Below, in pieces: positions 10,587-19,724 of a stretch of DNA of 64,000 nt. The notes beneath the pieces are model-generated. The model did not search any database. It saw nothing but the letters and a program-made list of their open reading frames with translations, and was not told the DNA's origin. The translations under genes and the position numbers were made by a program. Each line of letters opens with the position of its first letter. The first letter of the stretch is position 1. The stretch is from the NCBI RefSeq assembly GCF_008014745.1, contig NZ_VPFD01000015.1:124001-188000 (forward strand). The letters are read 5' to 3'. The stretch is from Massilia arenae. Lineage in GTDB: Bacteria > Pseudomonadota > Gammaproteobacteria > Burkholderiales > Burkholderiaceae_D.

Positions 10587-12152
10587 GTGAAAAAACTGAA
10601 TATCGGCGCCCGCCTGGGCCTCGGCTTTGCCATTGTTCTCGTACTCTTGCTCGCCATGAGTGCCACCGCCCTGACGCGCATGCAGTCGGCGGCGGACCTG
10701 ACCGACCGCCTGGTCAATACCAGCATCAAGAACCAGCGCAGCGTCGCCGAGTGGCGCCGCAATATCGAAATCAACAGCGCCATCAACGAAACCGTCTATT
10801 ACGCGCCCGACGCCGGCATCCTCGACGTGGTCGGTCCCAAGCGCCAGGGGATCACCAGCCGTTCCAACGTGCTGCAGAAGGAGATCGAGGAGTCACTGCG
10901 CAACCCCGGTGTGCGCGAACAGTTCAAGCTCGTCAAGGAAGAACGCATCGGCTATATGGCCGCGCGCGATGCCCTGTTCCAGGCCAAGCGCGAAGACAAC
11001 CGCGCCCGGCTCGACGACATCTACCGTAATCAGCTGAGCCCGCGCACCGTGTCCTACCTGGCCACGGTCGACAAGTTCGCCAATATGCAGATCACCGCCA
11101 CCGACGGCGTGGCCCAGTCGATCCTGGCGTCCTACGCCAGCACCCGCGTGATCCTGTTCACGCTGGGCGGCGCGGCCCTGCTGCTGGGCGCCGCCTGCGC
11201 CTGGTTCATCAGCCGCTCGATCACGGCGCCGCTGCGCCAGGCGGTCGACGTGGCCGAGCGCGTGGCCGGCGGCGACCTGACCAGCCAGTTCAGCCGCCAG
11301 GTGCTCGAGCGCGGCGACGAGGTCGGCCAGCTGATGTCGGCGCTGTCGCGCATGAACGGCAGCCTGGCGACCATCGTCGGCCAGGTGCGCGACGGCACCG
11401 CCACCATTTCGGTCGCATCCGGCGAGATTGCCAGCGGCAACCAGGACCTGTCGAGCCGCACCGAACAGCAGGCCGGCTCGCTGGAAGAAACCGCGGCCTC
11501 GATGGAAGAACTCACCTCGACCGTGCGCCAGAATACCGAGCATGCGCGGCGCGCTAATGGCCTGGCGGCCAGCGCGGCCGGCGTGGCCGGCGAAGGCGGC
11601 CGCATGGTGGCCGAGGTGGTCGGTACCATGGGCCGCATCGACGCCTCGTCGCAGCGCATCGTCGACATCATCGGCGTCATCGACGGCATCGCCTTCCAGA
11701 CCAATATCCTGGCCCTGAACGCGGCGGTCGAGGCAGCACGCGCCGGCGAGCAAGGCCGCGGCTTCGCGGTCGTCGCCGGAGAAGTGCGCACCCTGGCCCA
11801 CCGCTCGGCCGCGGCGGCCAAGGAGATCAAGAGCCTGATCGACGACTCGGTCGGCCAGGTCCAGCAAGGCACACAGCAGGTGGCGCGCGCCGGCGCCACC
11901 ATGGGGCAGATCGTCCAGAGCATCGAGCAGGTCACCGTGATCATGGGCGAGATCGCCGCCGCCAGCGAAGAGCAAAGCGCCGGCATCGAGCAGGTCAATA
12001 CCGCCATCGTCGAGATGGACCGCGTGACCCAGCAGAACGCGGCCCTGGTCGAAGAAGCGGCGGCCGCCGCCGATGCGATGCGCGACCAGGCGGCGCAGCT
12101 GTCGGCCGTGGTCGGCACCTTCCGGCTGGAACACGGCAGGCAGCAGCGATAG
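10587..12152 (+). CDS. methyl-accepting chemotaxis protein (tandem paralogue)
   Basis: 521 residues, GTG start giving [14 protein letters not shown], parallel to its neighbour. TM1, a periplasmic helical sensor that differs clearly from the first copy, TM2 (about 185-207), HAMP with three extra residues, then a signalling domain that is almost identical to the neighbour. The same [20 protein letters not shown] tip and [15 protein letters not shown] methylation helix are present. The tail ends shortly after the coiled coil and carries no CheR-tether pentapeptide. The diverged sensor suggests a different ligand feeding the same CheA/CheW array. Its own promoter and the 32-bp palindrome lie upstream. 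Confidence 0.95.
   Translation: MKKLNIGARLGLGFAIVLVLLLAMSATALTRMQSAADLTDRLVNTSIKNQRSVAEWRRNIEINSAINETVYYAPDAGILDVVGPKRQGITSRSNVLQKEIEESLRNPGVREQFKLVKEERIGYMAARDALFQAKREDNRARLDDIYRNQLSPRTVSYLATVDKFANMQITATDGVAQSILASYASTRVILFTLGGAALLLGAACAWFISRSITAPLRQAVDVAERVAGGDLTSQFSRQVLERGDEVGQLMSALSRMNGSLATIVGQVRDGTATISVASGEIASGNQDLSSRTEQQAGSLEETAASMEELTSTVRQNTEHARRANGLAASAAGVAGEGGRMVAEVVGTMGRIDASSQRIVDIIGVIDGIAFQTNILALNAAVEAARAGEQGRGFAVVAGEVRTLAHRSAAAAKEIKSLIDDSVGQVQQGTQQVARAGATMGQIVQSIEQVTVIMGEIAAASEEQSAGIEQVNTAIVEMDRVTQQNAALVEEAAAAADAMRDQAAQLSAVVGTFRLEHGRQQR
11352..12129 (+). repeat. direct repeat copy 2: chemoreceptor signalling domain
   Basis: Partner of 9536-10313. The alignment is gap-free, and homology weakens abruptly upstream of the HAMP end. 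Confidence 0.85.
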
Positions 12153-12390
12153 GCTTTACGCAAGACAATCGTATCTTCTGCCTTGATTGTTCGACCAGAA
12201 AGCAGCGCGCAACGTTGCAATCTGGTCGCACTTTTGTTCAATAACTTTACTGGACACTATTGCCTATAGTCATGAACTGCTAGACTGGCAGACTTTGCAT
12301 CCTCTGACGCAATTTTATTTGCTAAAAAGAACAATAAGAGGATGTTCTACCCAGGACGGGTAAGCATCGGTCTACACAGGAGTCGTCTAC

Positions 12391-14640
12391 ATGAAAGCAA
12401 TGCAAGTCCGCCCAGCGCAGAAGCTGCTGGTGGCGGCGGTGTCCGGTATCGTCTGCAGCATCGCCCACGCCCAGCAGGTTCCCCCTACCCAGGACAATGG
12501 CACGGCCCTGCCCGAAGTCGTCGTCACCGCCCAGCGCACCGCCGCGCTGGCCTCGCGCACCCCGGTCGCGGTCAGCGTCGTCAGCGGCGAGCAGCTGCGC
12601 GACCTCGGCGCCATCAGCCCGGCCGACATCGGCCCGCGCCTGCCGAACGTGCACATCGACCAGGCCTTCTCGGGCCTGCGCGTGACGATCCGCGGCATCA
12701 GCAATAACGACACCACTGACAAGGGCGACCCATCGGCCGCCTTCATGCTCGACGGCGTCTATATCGCGCGTCCGGCCGGCCAGAGCGCCAACCTGCTCGA
12801 CGTCGACCGCATCGAAGTGCTGCGCGGCCCGCAAGGCACGCTGTACGGCCGCAACACCACGGCCGGCCTGGTCAACGTGATCTCGAACGCCCCGACCGAC
12901 CTGCTCGAAGGCGCGCTCGGCCTGGAGATGGGCACCTATGGCCGGCGCAAGGTCGACGGTGTGATCAACGTCCCCGTCAACGAGGCGCTGTCGCTGCGCG
13001 CCGCCGTCAGCCAGCTGCGCCAGGACCCGTTCCTGAAGAACGGCCAGGGCACGCCGCACCGTCCGGGCATGGACCGCGACGAACGCGATGCGCGCCTCTC
13101 CGCGAAGCTCAAGCTGAACCGCGACGCCACCCTGGTGGTGCGCTACGACCACGGCGAGACCGAGGGCAATAACGACCGCATCGTCCCCGACACCAATTTC
13201 TTCAGCGGCGTGGCCAGTGGCCGCCCGGTCTGGCGCGACAGCACTACCGACGAGCGCCTGACCAACAGCTTCCGGCCGCCGAACATGACGCCGGTGCAGG
13301 GCTGGCATGACCGCCGCGCGCGCGGCCTGTCGGCCGACCTGAGCTGGGACCTGGGCCCGGCCACTGTGTATTACCTGGGCTCGCACCGCAAGCTGGACCA
13401 GGCAATCCGCCAGAATTACTTCTACCGCGTGGCCCCGACCCTGGCCCTCGGCGTGGTCAACAACTACGACGGCCACAACGAACAGGATTCGCACGAGCTG
13501 CGCATCGCCACGAATGGCAGCGGTCCGCTCAGCGCACAGGCCGGCCTGTACTATTTCAGCGAAGACTCCAACACCTCGTACGCCTTCCAGGGCCTGCAGC
13601 CGGTCGGCCTGCCGCCGTATTACTCCTTCCCCCTGCACACCCAGGCGGAAAGCCGCGCAGTCTTCGGCCAGCTGACCTGGCGCGTGCTGGATGGGCTGCG
13701 CCTGACGGCCGGCGCGCGCCGCACCGAGGACGACAAGGACCGCGTCGGCTCGACCGACTTCCAGCAGGGACCGGTGTTCAATCCGGCCACCGACCGCCGC
13801 CTGCCGAACGCCGCCGAGCTGTCCACCTCGCGCACCACCTGGCGCCTGGGCGCCGAATACGACCTGGCCCCGGGCACGCTGCTGTACGGCAGCCTGGCGA
13901 CCGGCTACAAGGCCGGCGGCTTCAATGACGGCTGCGTGGCCGGCGCCGAGATTGGCGGCGTCGCCTGCCCTGCCGCCGCCGCGGTCGAACAGGATTACCT
14001 GTATTACCAGCCCGAGGAATTGCGCGCCTGGGAGGCTGGCCTCAAGTCGCGCCTGCTGGACGGGCGCCTCAGCTTCAATGCCGCCGCCTTCTACTACGAC
14101 TACACCAACCTTCAACTGAGCAGCAATGCGATCGTCTCGGGCGCCCCGCGCCTGTTGACGCGCAATGCCGGCCAGGCCCGCTCGCGCGGCCTGGAGCTGG
14201 AGGGCGAGCTGCGGGTCGGCGCCAACGGCCGCCTGCGCTACGGCGCCACCTTCCTCGACGCCCATTACGCGGTCTATAGCCCGAACGTCGGCGTGTCCTG
14301 GGCCGGCCGCAAGCTGGACCGCGCGCCGAGCCACGTCTACACTCTGGGCTACGAGCACCGCTTCCACGTGCAGGACGGGCAGTTGCACGCCGGCGTGTTC
14401 TCGCGCCGCAGCGCCGATTACGCGATCACGATCCCGAGCAACCTGCTGGAATACCGTATCCCGGCGCACACCACGACCGACGCCACCCTGCGCTACCAGC
14501 CGTCGGCAGCGAACTGGAGTCTGCTGGCGCGCGTGCGCAATCTGGAGAACTCGGTGCGGCCATCGCTGATCGACAGCTTCGGCATGGCCACGCCGACCGC
14601 GCCGCGCACCGCCGACCTGCGCCTGGACCTGCGCTTCTGA
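12391..14640 (+). CDS. TonB-dependent outer-membrane receptor
   Basis: 749 residues. The ATG follows GGAG at 8-bp spacing. A signal peptide is cleaved after SIAHA (residue 27). A TonB-box-like PEVVVTAQR lies at 41-49, then a plug domain with VSVVSGEQLRDLG and VLRGPQGTLYGRNTTAGLVN, and a long beta-barrel ending in the classic C-terminal phenylalanine (LRLDLRF). It imports a ligand across the outer membrane using TonB energy. The plug (RGISNNDTTDKGDPS, FMLDGVYIARP) resembles the receptor subfamily often tied to organic substrates such as polyphenols, sterols or terpenoids rather than siderophores. It precedes an oxygenase gene by 47 bp, so substrate capture followed by oxidation is a reasonable inference. 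Confidence 0.93.
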   Translation: MKAMQVRPAQKLLVAAVSGIVCSIAHAQQVPPTQDNGTALPEVVVTAQRTAALASRTPVAVSVVSGEQLRDLGAISPADIGPRLPNVHIDQAFSGLRVTIRGISNNDTTDKGDPSAAFMLDGVYIARPAGQSANLLDVDRIEVLRGPQGTLYGRNTTAGLVNVISNAPTDLLEGALGLEMGTYGRRKVDGVINVPVNEALSLRAAVSQLRQDPFLKNGQGTPHRPGMDRDERDARLSAKLKLNRDATLVVRYDHGETEGNNDRIVPDTNFFSGVASGRPVWRDSTTDERLTNSFRPPNMTPVQGWHDRRARGLSADLSWDLGPATVYYLGSHRKLDQAIRQNYFYRVAPTLALGVVNNYDGHNEQDSHELRIATNGSGPLSAQAGLYYFSEDSNTSYAFQGLQPVGLPPYYSFPLHTQAESRAVFGQLTWRVLDGLRLTAGARRTEDDKDRVGSTDFQQGPVFNPATDRRLPNAAELSTSRTTWRLGAEYDLAPGTLLYGSLATGYKAGGFNDGCVAGAEIGGVACPAAAAVEQDYLYYQPEELRAWEAGLKSRLLDGRLSFNAAAFYYDYTNLQLSSNAIVSGAPRLLTRNAGQARSRGLELEGELRVGANGRLRYGATFLDAHYAVYSPNVGVSWAGRKLDRAPSHVYTLGYEHRFHVQDGQLHAGVFSRRSADYAITIPSNLLEYRIPAHTTTDATLRYQPSAANWSLLARVRNLENSVRPSLIDSFGMATPTAPRTADLRLDLRF

Positions 14641-14687
14641 ACCGGAGCTGCATTCTCACGATACCCACCGCCGTAGCAGGAGCTCAT

Positions 14688-16079
14688 ATGCACCGCGATG
14701 TAACCCATATGCCTTCCCCATCCATGCGCGCCGATCCGCCTGCAGACCTTGCCGTCGCCGGCATGCTGGCCGGGGCCGATGGACCGCAGCAGCTGGCCGA
14801 CCGCATCGCTGCGGTCAATCGCGAGCTGGCGCGCTGGGATAGCAATGGCGGCCTGGCGCACTGGCAACCGGGCCCCGGCCTCGATCCGCGCGCCGCGGCG
14901 GCGCTGAAGGATTACCTGGCCGGCTGCCTGGCCCTGCCCGCGTGGGCCGAGCCGGAGCGCATCGCGCGCGCCGAAAGCCTGTTCATGGACATGAGCATGC
15001 TGTCCTGCACCCTGCTGTTCTGCGCCAGCCTGCCGGAATGCTATGTGCTGCCCGACCTGTCGGCTGTGCTGCACGCGGCAGGTCAGCTCGAGGCACACAC
15101 CGACTACCGGGTGCGCGCCACCGCCGCCATGATCTTCCCCGTCATGCTCGCGGGCGGGCTGACCGCCGGCGAGGGCGCCGGCGTGGCCCAGGCGCTGAAG
15201 GTCAGGCTGATCCACGCCACCATCCGCCACCTGATCCTGCGCGGCTCACCCGAGGATTCGCTCGGCGCCGGCCCCGTGCGGCCGCTGCTGCCGGCCGGCG
15301 GCGGCATCTATCACACGCTGTATGCCCACGGCTGGGACACCGCGCGCAACGGCCTGCCGTGCAACCAGGAAGAGCTGGCCTATACCCTGCTGACCTTCCA
15401 CTATGTGTTCCTGCGCAGCCTGTGCAAGCTGGGCCTGGGCCTGGAGCGCCAGGACGAGGCAGACTACCTGCATGCCTGGAACGTGCTGGGCCACATGCTC
15501 GGCATCGAGCGCTCCCTGATGCCCGATACCATGGAACAGGCGCAGCAAGCGTTCACGGAGATCCAGGCGCGCGGCCGGGAACTGGTGCGCGCGCCGGACC
15601 CGCGCCCGGCCCTGGCGGCGGCCCTGATGCGCGCCATGGAAGACGAGATTCCGCTGCGCCTGTTCAAGCCCTTCCCAACCCTGCTCACGCGCCACCTGTG
15701 CGGCCGCGACGCCAGCGCCGACCTGGGACTGAACAAGCGCCAGCCGCTGTTCTCACGGCTCGTGTTCGCGGGCGGCCTGGCCGTGGTGCGCGCCATCGAC
15801 GCCACCGTGCGCCTCATCGTGCCGGGCTTCTCGATCAGCCGCATGCTCACGCGCGCCTTCGGCTACCGCCTGGTGACCCGCTTCCTGATGGACCAGACCC
15901 GGCCCCTGCGCCTGCCCGACGCGCTGCTGGGCCAGGTGCAGGATGCGCTCGGCCAGTGGCGTCACGACCCACGCGCGCCGCGCTGGATGAACCGGCTCGA
16001 AGCGCGGCTGGCCGGGCACCGCGCCACGGCAGCGGCAGTCGCCGGCGCTGACGCCGAAGCAGACCAACGGGCGGCTTGA
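14688..16079 (+). CDS. oxygenase MpaB-like / DUF2236 family protein
   Basis: 463 residues, mostly helical. The family (latex-clearing protein Lcp, fungal MpaB, bacterial DUF2236) binds b-type haem; Lcp cleaves polyisoprene. Family-typical segments are SLFMDMSMLSCTLLF (about residue 100), VRLIHATIRHLILRG with candidate haem-proximal histidines (about 172-184), NQEELAYTLLTFHYVFLRS (about 225-245) and HAWNVLGHMLGIE (about 262). No signal peptide is evident, so it looks cytoplasmic or membrane-associated. Its stop overlaps the hybrid kinase ribosome site and ends 2 bp before that start, so the two are cotranscribed. Substrate unknown; a hydrophobic compound taken up by the preceding receptor is plausible. 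Activity is inferred from family alone. Confidence 0.8.
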   Translation: MHRDVTHMPSPSMRADPPADLAVAGMLAGADGPQQLADRIAAVNRELARWDSNGGLAHWQPGPGLDPRAAAALKDYLAGCLALPAWAEPERIARAESLFMDMSMLSCTLLFCASLPECYVLPDLSAVLHAAGQLEAHTDYRVRATAAMIFPVMLAGGLTAGEGAGVAQALKVRLIHATIRHLILRGSPEDSLGAGPVRPLLPAGGGIYHTLYAHGWDTARNGLPCNQEELAYTLLTFHYVFLRSLCKLGLGLERQDEADYLHAWNVLGHMLGIERSLMPDTMEQAQQAFTEIQARGRELVRAPDPRPALAAALMRAMEDEIPLRLFKPFPTLLTRHLCGRDASADLGLNKRQPLFSRLVFAGGLAVVRAIDATVRLIVPGFSISRMLTRAFGYRLVTRFLMDQTRPLRLPDALLGQVQDALGQWRHDPRAPRWMNRLEARLAGHRATAAAVAGADAEADQRAA

Positions 16080-16081
16080 CC

Positions 16082-19000
16082 ATGCGCGCCCTGTCCATCT
16101 TCCTCGGCCTGGCGCTCTGCCTTTTACTGTCCACCGGCGCCGGCGCTGCCCCGGCCAGCGTCGTACTCCTGGCCGCCGACACCCCGGCGGTCGAAGGCTG
16201 GCCCGCGGCGAGCCTGCTGCGCGACACCAGCAAGACCCTGGACGCGGCTGGCGCCCTGGCCGCGCCGGAACGCTTCACGGCGCCCGACAAGGCCTATGGC
16301 ACCCTGGGCCTGAATCCGGCGCCGAGCTGGATCCGCATCCCGTTCCGGGTCGCGTCCGACGCCCCTGCGCATTGGGTGGTGCAGTTCGACGTCGCCCTGC
16401 TGGAATACCTCGACGTCTACCTGGTCGATGGCAAGGAGCTGCGCAAGCTGGCGGCCACCGGCCGGCGCCAGGATATGGAAGGCGCGCTCAAGGGGCGCGT
16501 CCCCGCCATCGCGCTCGAGCTCACGCCCGGCCACGACTACACCCTGCTGGTGCGGGTACAGTCGCGCGGTCCGAAGCTGCTGCCGGTGACCTTCTTCCAG
16601 CCGGACGCCTTCCACCAGGCCTCGCTCGTGGAGCAGATGCTGCAAGGCCTGTTGTTCGGCATCGCCGCCTGCCTGGTGCTGTATAGCCTTGGCCAGTGGG
16701 TCGCCCTGCGCGACGGCCTGTTCCTCAAGTATGCGCTGTTCATCGGCGGCCTGACCGTCTACCTTGCGACCTGGTACGGCACGGCCGAACAGTTCCTGTG
16801 GCGCGACCACCTGTGGCTCAGCGAGCACATGATGGGGATCGCGTCGATGATCGGTTCGGTCGGCGCCTACCTGTTCGTCGAGCAGATCATGGCGCGGCCC
16901 GGGCGCGACCGCAAATTCCGGATCGTGATGCGCAGCGGCGCGGCGATCTGCGCGCTGTCCGCCGTGGCCTGGGCCTTCGACTGGATCGCGCACCTGCCGA
17001 TGATCGTCATCACCTCCACGGTCGGCGCGGTGCCGATGCTGCTCGGCGTGCCGGCCGCATTCCGGCGCATGCGCGAACGCGACGCGATCGGCGCCTATTT
17101 CCTGATCAGCTGGGTGGCCAGCTACGGCGGCACGATCACCCAGACCCTGCTCGCGGCCGGCGAGGTGCCGGTCAACTTCTGGACCGCCCACTCGCTGCAA
17201 CTGGGGATCACCTTCGACATGCTGGTCTTCATGCGCATCCTGAGCCTGCGCGCCAAGGCGCTGCGCGAGGCGATGCAGCGCGCCGAGACCGAGGCGCGCA
17301 TGAAGTCCGAGTTCCTGGCCAATATGAGCCACGAGATCCGTACCCCGATGAACGCGATCATCGGCATGAGCCGGCTGGCCCTGATGGCCGATCCGAATCC
17401 AAGGCTGGGCAACTACCTTTCCAAGATCCTCGGCGCCGGCGAACACCTGCTGGGCATCATCAACGACATTCTCGACCACTCGAAGATCGCGGCCGGCAAG
17501 ATGTCGGTGGAGGCGGTGCCGTTCTCGCTCGACGAGATGCTCGAACAGCTGTCCAACCTGGTCGGGGTAAAAACCGACGCCAAGGGCATCGAGCTGGTAT
17601 TCCGGGTCGGGCCCGGCGTGCCGGCGCGGCTGGTGGGCGATCCGCTGCGCCTGGGCCAGGTGCTGATCAACCTGACCGGCAACGCGGTCAAGTTCACCGA
17701 GCACGGCGAGATCGTGGTCGCGGTCGAGGCGCGGCCCGGTGCGGCCGGCGACGGCCGGGTCATGCTGGCGTTCTCGGTCAGCGACACCGGTATCGGCATG
17801 ACCGCTGGCCAGCTCGAATACCTGTTCGACTCCTTCACCCAAGCCGACAGCTCGACCACCCGCCAATACGGCGGCACGGGCCTCGGCCTGTCGATCTCGC
17901 GCCAACTGGTCGAGCTGATGGGAGGGACGATCTCGGTCCAGAGCACGCCCGGCGCCGGCAGCTGCTTCACCTTCACCGTCCCGCTCGGGATCGACGACGG
18001 CCAGGGCGGCGCCGGCGCGCTGCGCCCGGCGATCCTGACCGACCTGCGCGCCCTGGTGGTCGACGACAGCGCCAGCGCGCGCGCCGCGCTGGCCGAGATG
18101 CTCGACACCTTCGGCGCCCAGGCCGACAGCGCCGCCTCGGGCGAGGAATGCCTGCGCATGCTGGCCGCGGCGCAGGCCGAAGGCCGCCCCTACCAGATCG
18201 TGCTGATGGATTACCTGATGCCCGACCTGGACGGCATCGCCACCATCCGCCGCATCCCCGCCTACGTGGCCGGGGCCACGCCGCCGGCGATCCTGATGGT
18301 GTCGGCCGTCGGCCGCGAAGCGGTGCTGGAAACGGCCGGCGAGCTCCCGGTCGACGCCTTCATCAACAAGCCGGTCGGCCCGGCGCTGCTATACCACAGC
18401 ATGCTGCAGGTGCTGCATCCGCACGCCGCGCCGGCGCAGGACAGCGTCGACGAAGGCGCCGACCGCAAGCCGCCGGGCATCATGGCCGACCTGCCGCGCC
18501 TGGATGGCGCGCGCATCCTGCTGGCCGAGGACAACGCCAACAACCGCGAGGTCGCGCTCGACTTCATGGCGGCCGCGCGCATGCAGGTCGACGTCGCCTT
18601 CAACGGCGTGGAAGCGGTGCGCATGGCGCGCGAGGGCGACTACGACCTGGTGCTGATGGACATCCAGATGCCGGAGCTGGACGGCCATGCGGCCACGCGC
18701 CAGATCCGCCTCGATCCACGCCTGCGCACGCTGCCGATCGTGGCCATGACGGCGCACGCCATGGCCAGCGACCGCGCGCAAAGCCGCCTGGCCGGCATGA
18801 ACGACCACGTGACCAAGCCGATCGACCCCGACCTGCTGTTCTGCACCCTGCTCAAGTGGATCGACCCGGCGCGCCTCGCCGGCCGCGCCATCCCGCAAGC
18901 CTCGGGGCAAGGAGCGGCGACGGCGCAGCCGGCGACGGGCGCGCGCGCCCTGCCGGCCGTGCCTGGAATCGACTGGCGCCTGGCCCTGGACAATGTCGAC

Positions 19001-19558
19001 GGCCAGCGCAGCCGGCTCGAAAAACGCGCCGGCAGTTTCGTGCGCGAATACGGCAGCGCGCCCGACATCCTGCGCGAGGCATTGAACGGCGGCGACCATG
19101 CGCGCATGCAGTCGCTGGCGCACAACCTCAAATCGAGCGCGGCCTATATCGGCGCCTTCGAGCTGTCCGCCGCCGCCGGCCGCCTCGACCAGGACCTGCG
19201 CACCGGACTGCATGAACGGATCGGGGTCCAGGTGCCGGCCCTGATCGCCGCCGCCGAACCGGTACTGGCAGGCCTGGCCCAGCTGGCGGCCGCCGGCCGG
19301 CCGCAGCCGACCGATCCGCAGGCGCTGGCGGAGGTGTTCGCCCGCCTCGACGCCTGGCTGCGCGCCGACGATGCCCGCGCCGAGGACGCGCTCGACCACC
19401 TCGAGGCGCTGCTGGCCGGCGGCCCGTACGCGCAGGACCTGGCGCCGCTGCGGCGCGCCATCGACGAGGTCGAATACGGCGCCGCGCTGGCGCCGCTGGC
19501 GCGGCTGGCACAGCGGATTGGAGTCCGGATTGTGCCCCAGACCGAGGACAGTGTCTGA
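16082..19558 (+). CDS. hybrid sensor histidine kinase, 7TMR-DISM type, with two receivers and Hpt
   Basis: 1158 residues; ATG at 16082 chosen (a TTG two codons earlier is ignored). Order: signal peptide (1-23); periplasmic DISMED2-like sensor (about 35-165, TLGLNPAPSWIRIPFRV); seven-TM DISM region (about 185-385); HisKA with phospho-acceptor H417 in MSHEIRTPMNAIIGMSRLAL; HATPase (VLINLTGNAVKFTEHG, GGTGLGLSISRQLVELMGG); receiver 1 with D710 (LMDYLMPDLDG); receiver 2 with D860 (LMDIQMPELDG); Hpt with H1014 (LAHNLKSSAAYIG). All phosphorelay residues are intact. DISM sensors often bind carbohydrates or related ligands. The oxygenase gene immediately upstream suggests that its ligand may be linked to that reaction. 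Output is probably relayed in trans, for example to the cyclase downstream. Confidence 0.95.
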   Translation: MRALSIFLGLALCLLLSTGAGAAPASVVLLAADTPAVEGWPAASLLRDTSKTLDAAGALAAPERFTAPDKAYGTLGLNPAPSWIRIPFRVASDAPAHWVVQFDVALLEYLDVYLVDGKELRKLAATGRRQDMEGALKGRVPAIALELTPGHDYTLLVRVQSRGPKLLPVTFFQPDAFHQASLVEQMLQGLLFGIAACLVLYSLGQWVALRDGLFLKYALFIGGLTVYLATWYGTAEQFLWRDHLWLSEHMMGIASMIGSVGAYLFVEQIMARPGRDRKFRIVMRSGAAICALSAVAWAFDWIAHLPMIVITSTVGAVPMLLGVPAAFRRMRERDAIGAYFLISWVASYGGTITQTLLAAGEVPVNFWTAHSLQLGITFDMLVFMRILSLRAKALREAMQRAETEARMKSEFLANMSHEIRTPMNAIIGMSRLALMADPNPRLGNYLSKILGAGEHLLGIINDILDHSKIAAGKMSVEAVPFSLDEMLEQLSNLVGVKTDAKGIELVFRVGPGVPARLVGDPLRLGQVLINLTGNAVKFTEHGEIVVAVEARPGAAGDGRVMLAFSVSDTGIGMTAGQLEYLFDSFTQADSSTTRQYGGTGLGLSISRQLVELMGGTISVQSTPGAGSCFTFTVPLGIDDGQGGAGALRPAILTDLRALVVDDSASARAALAEMLDTFGAQADSAASGEECLRMLAAAQAEGRPYQIVLMDYLMPDLDGIATIRRIPAYVAGATPPAILMVSAVGREAVLETAGELPVDAFINKPVGPALLYHSMLQVLHPHAAPAQDSVDEGADRKPPGIMADLPRLDGARILLAEDNANNREVALDFMAAARMQVDVAFNGVEAVRMAREGDYDLVLMDIQMPELDGHAATRQIRLDPRLRTLPIVAMTAHAMASDRAQSRLAGMNDHVTKPIDPDLLFCTLLKWIDPARLAGRAIPQASGQGAATAQPATGARALPAVPGIDWRLALDNVDGQRSRLEKRAGSFVREYGSAPDILREALNGGDHARMQSLAHNLKSSAAYIGAFELSAAAGRLDQDLRTGLHERIGVQVPALIAAAEPVLAGLAQLAAAGRPQPTDPQALAEVFARLDAWLRADDARAEDALDHLEALLAGGPYAQDLAPLRRAIDEVEYGAALAPLARLAQRIGVRIVPQTEDSV

Positions 19559-19581
19559 GGCGGCGCGCCGCCACGGTCATC

Positions 19582-19611
19582 GGCCCGGTACTGCGCGGCC
19601 CGGTACTGCGC
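19582..19611 (+). repeat. 15-bp perfect tandem direct repeat
   Basis: GGCCCGGTACTGCGC occurs twice head to tail in the 166-bp gap between the two hybrid kinase genes. A TAGACT hexamer 40 bp before the second kinase start could be a weak -10. The rest of this gap holds nothing recognisable. Confidence 0.7.
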
Positions 19612-19724
19612 CGCGCTACCGCGCGCCACCCAGGGCCGGTCGCGGGGCGCACAGGCACTGTCCACGGCAGAGTCTTCCTGCTAGACTGCCGAGCGGTTCG
19701 CCTGCCGCTTCCATCGAAAGATCC

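Noticed and set aside
12322-14469. A 715-codon frame antisense to the TonB receptor
   Set aside because: Same GC mirror effect; no ribosome site, domain or signal, while the receptor opposite is intact.
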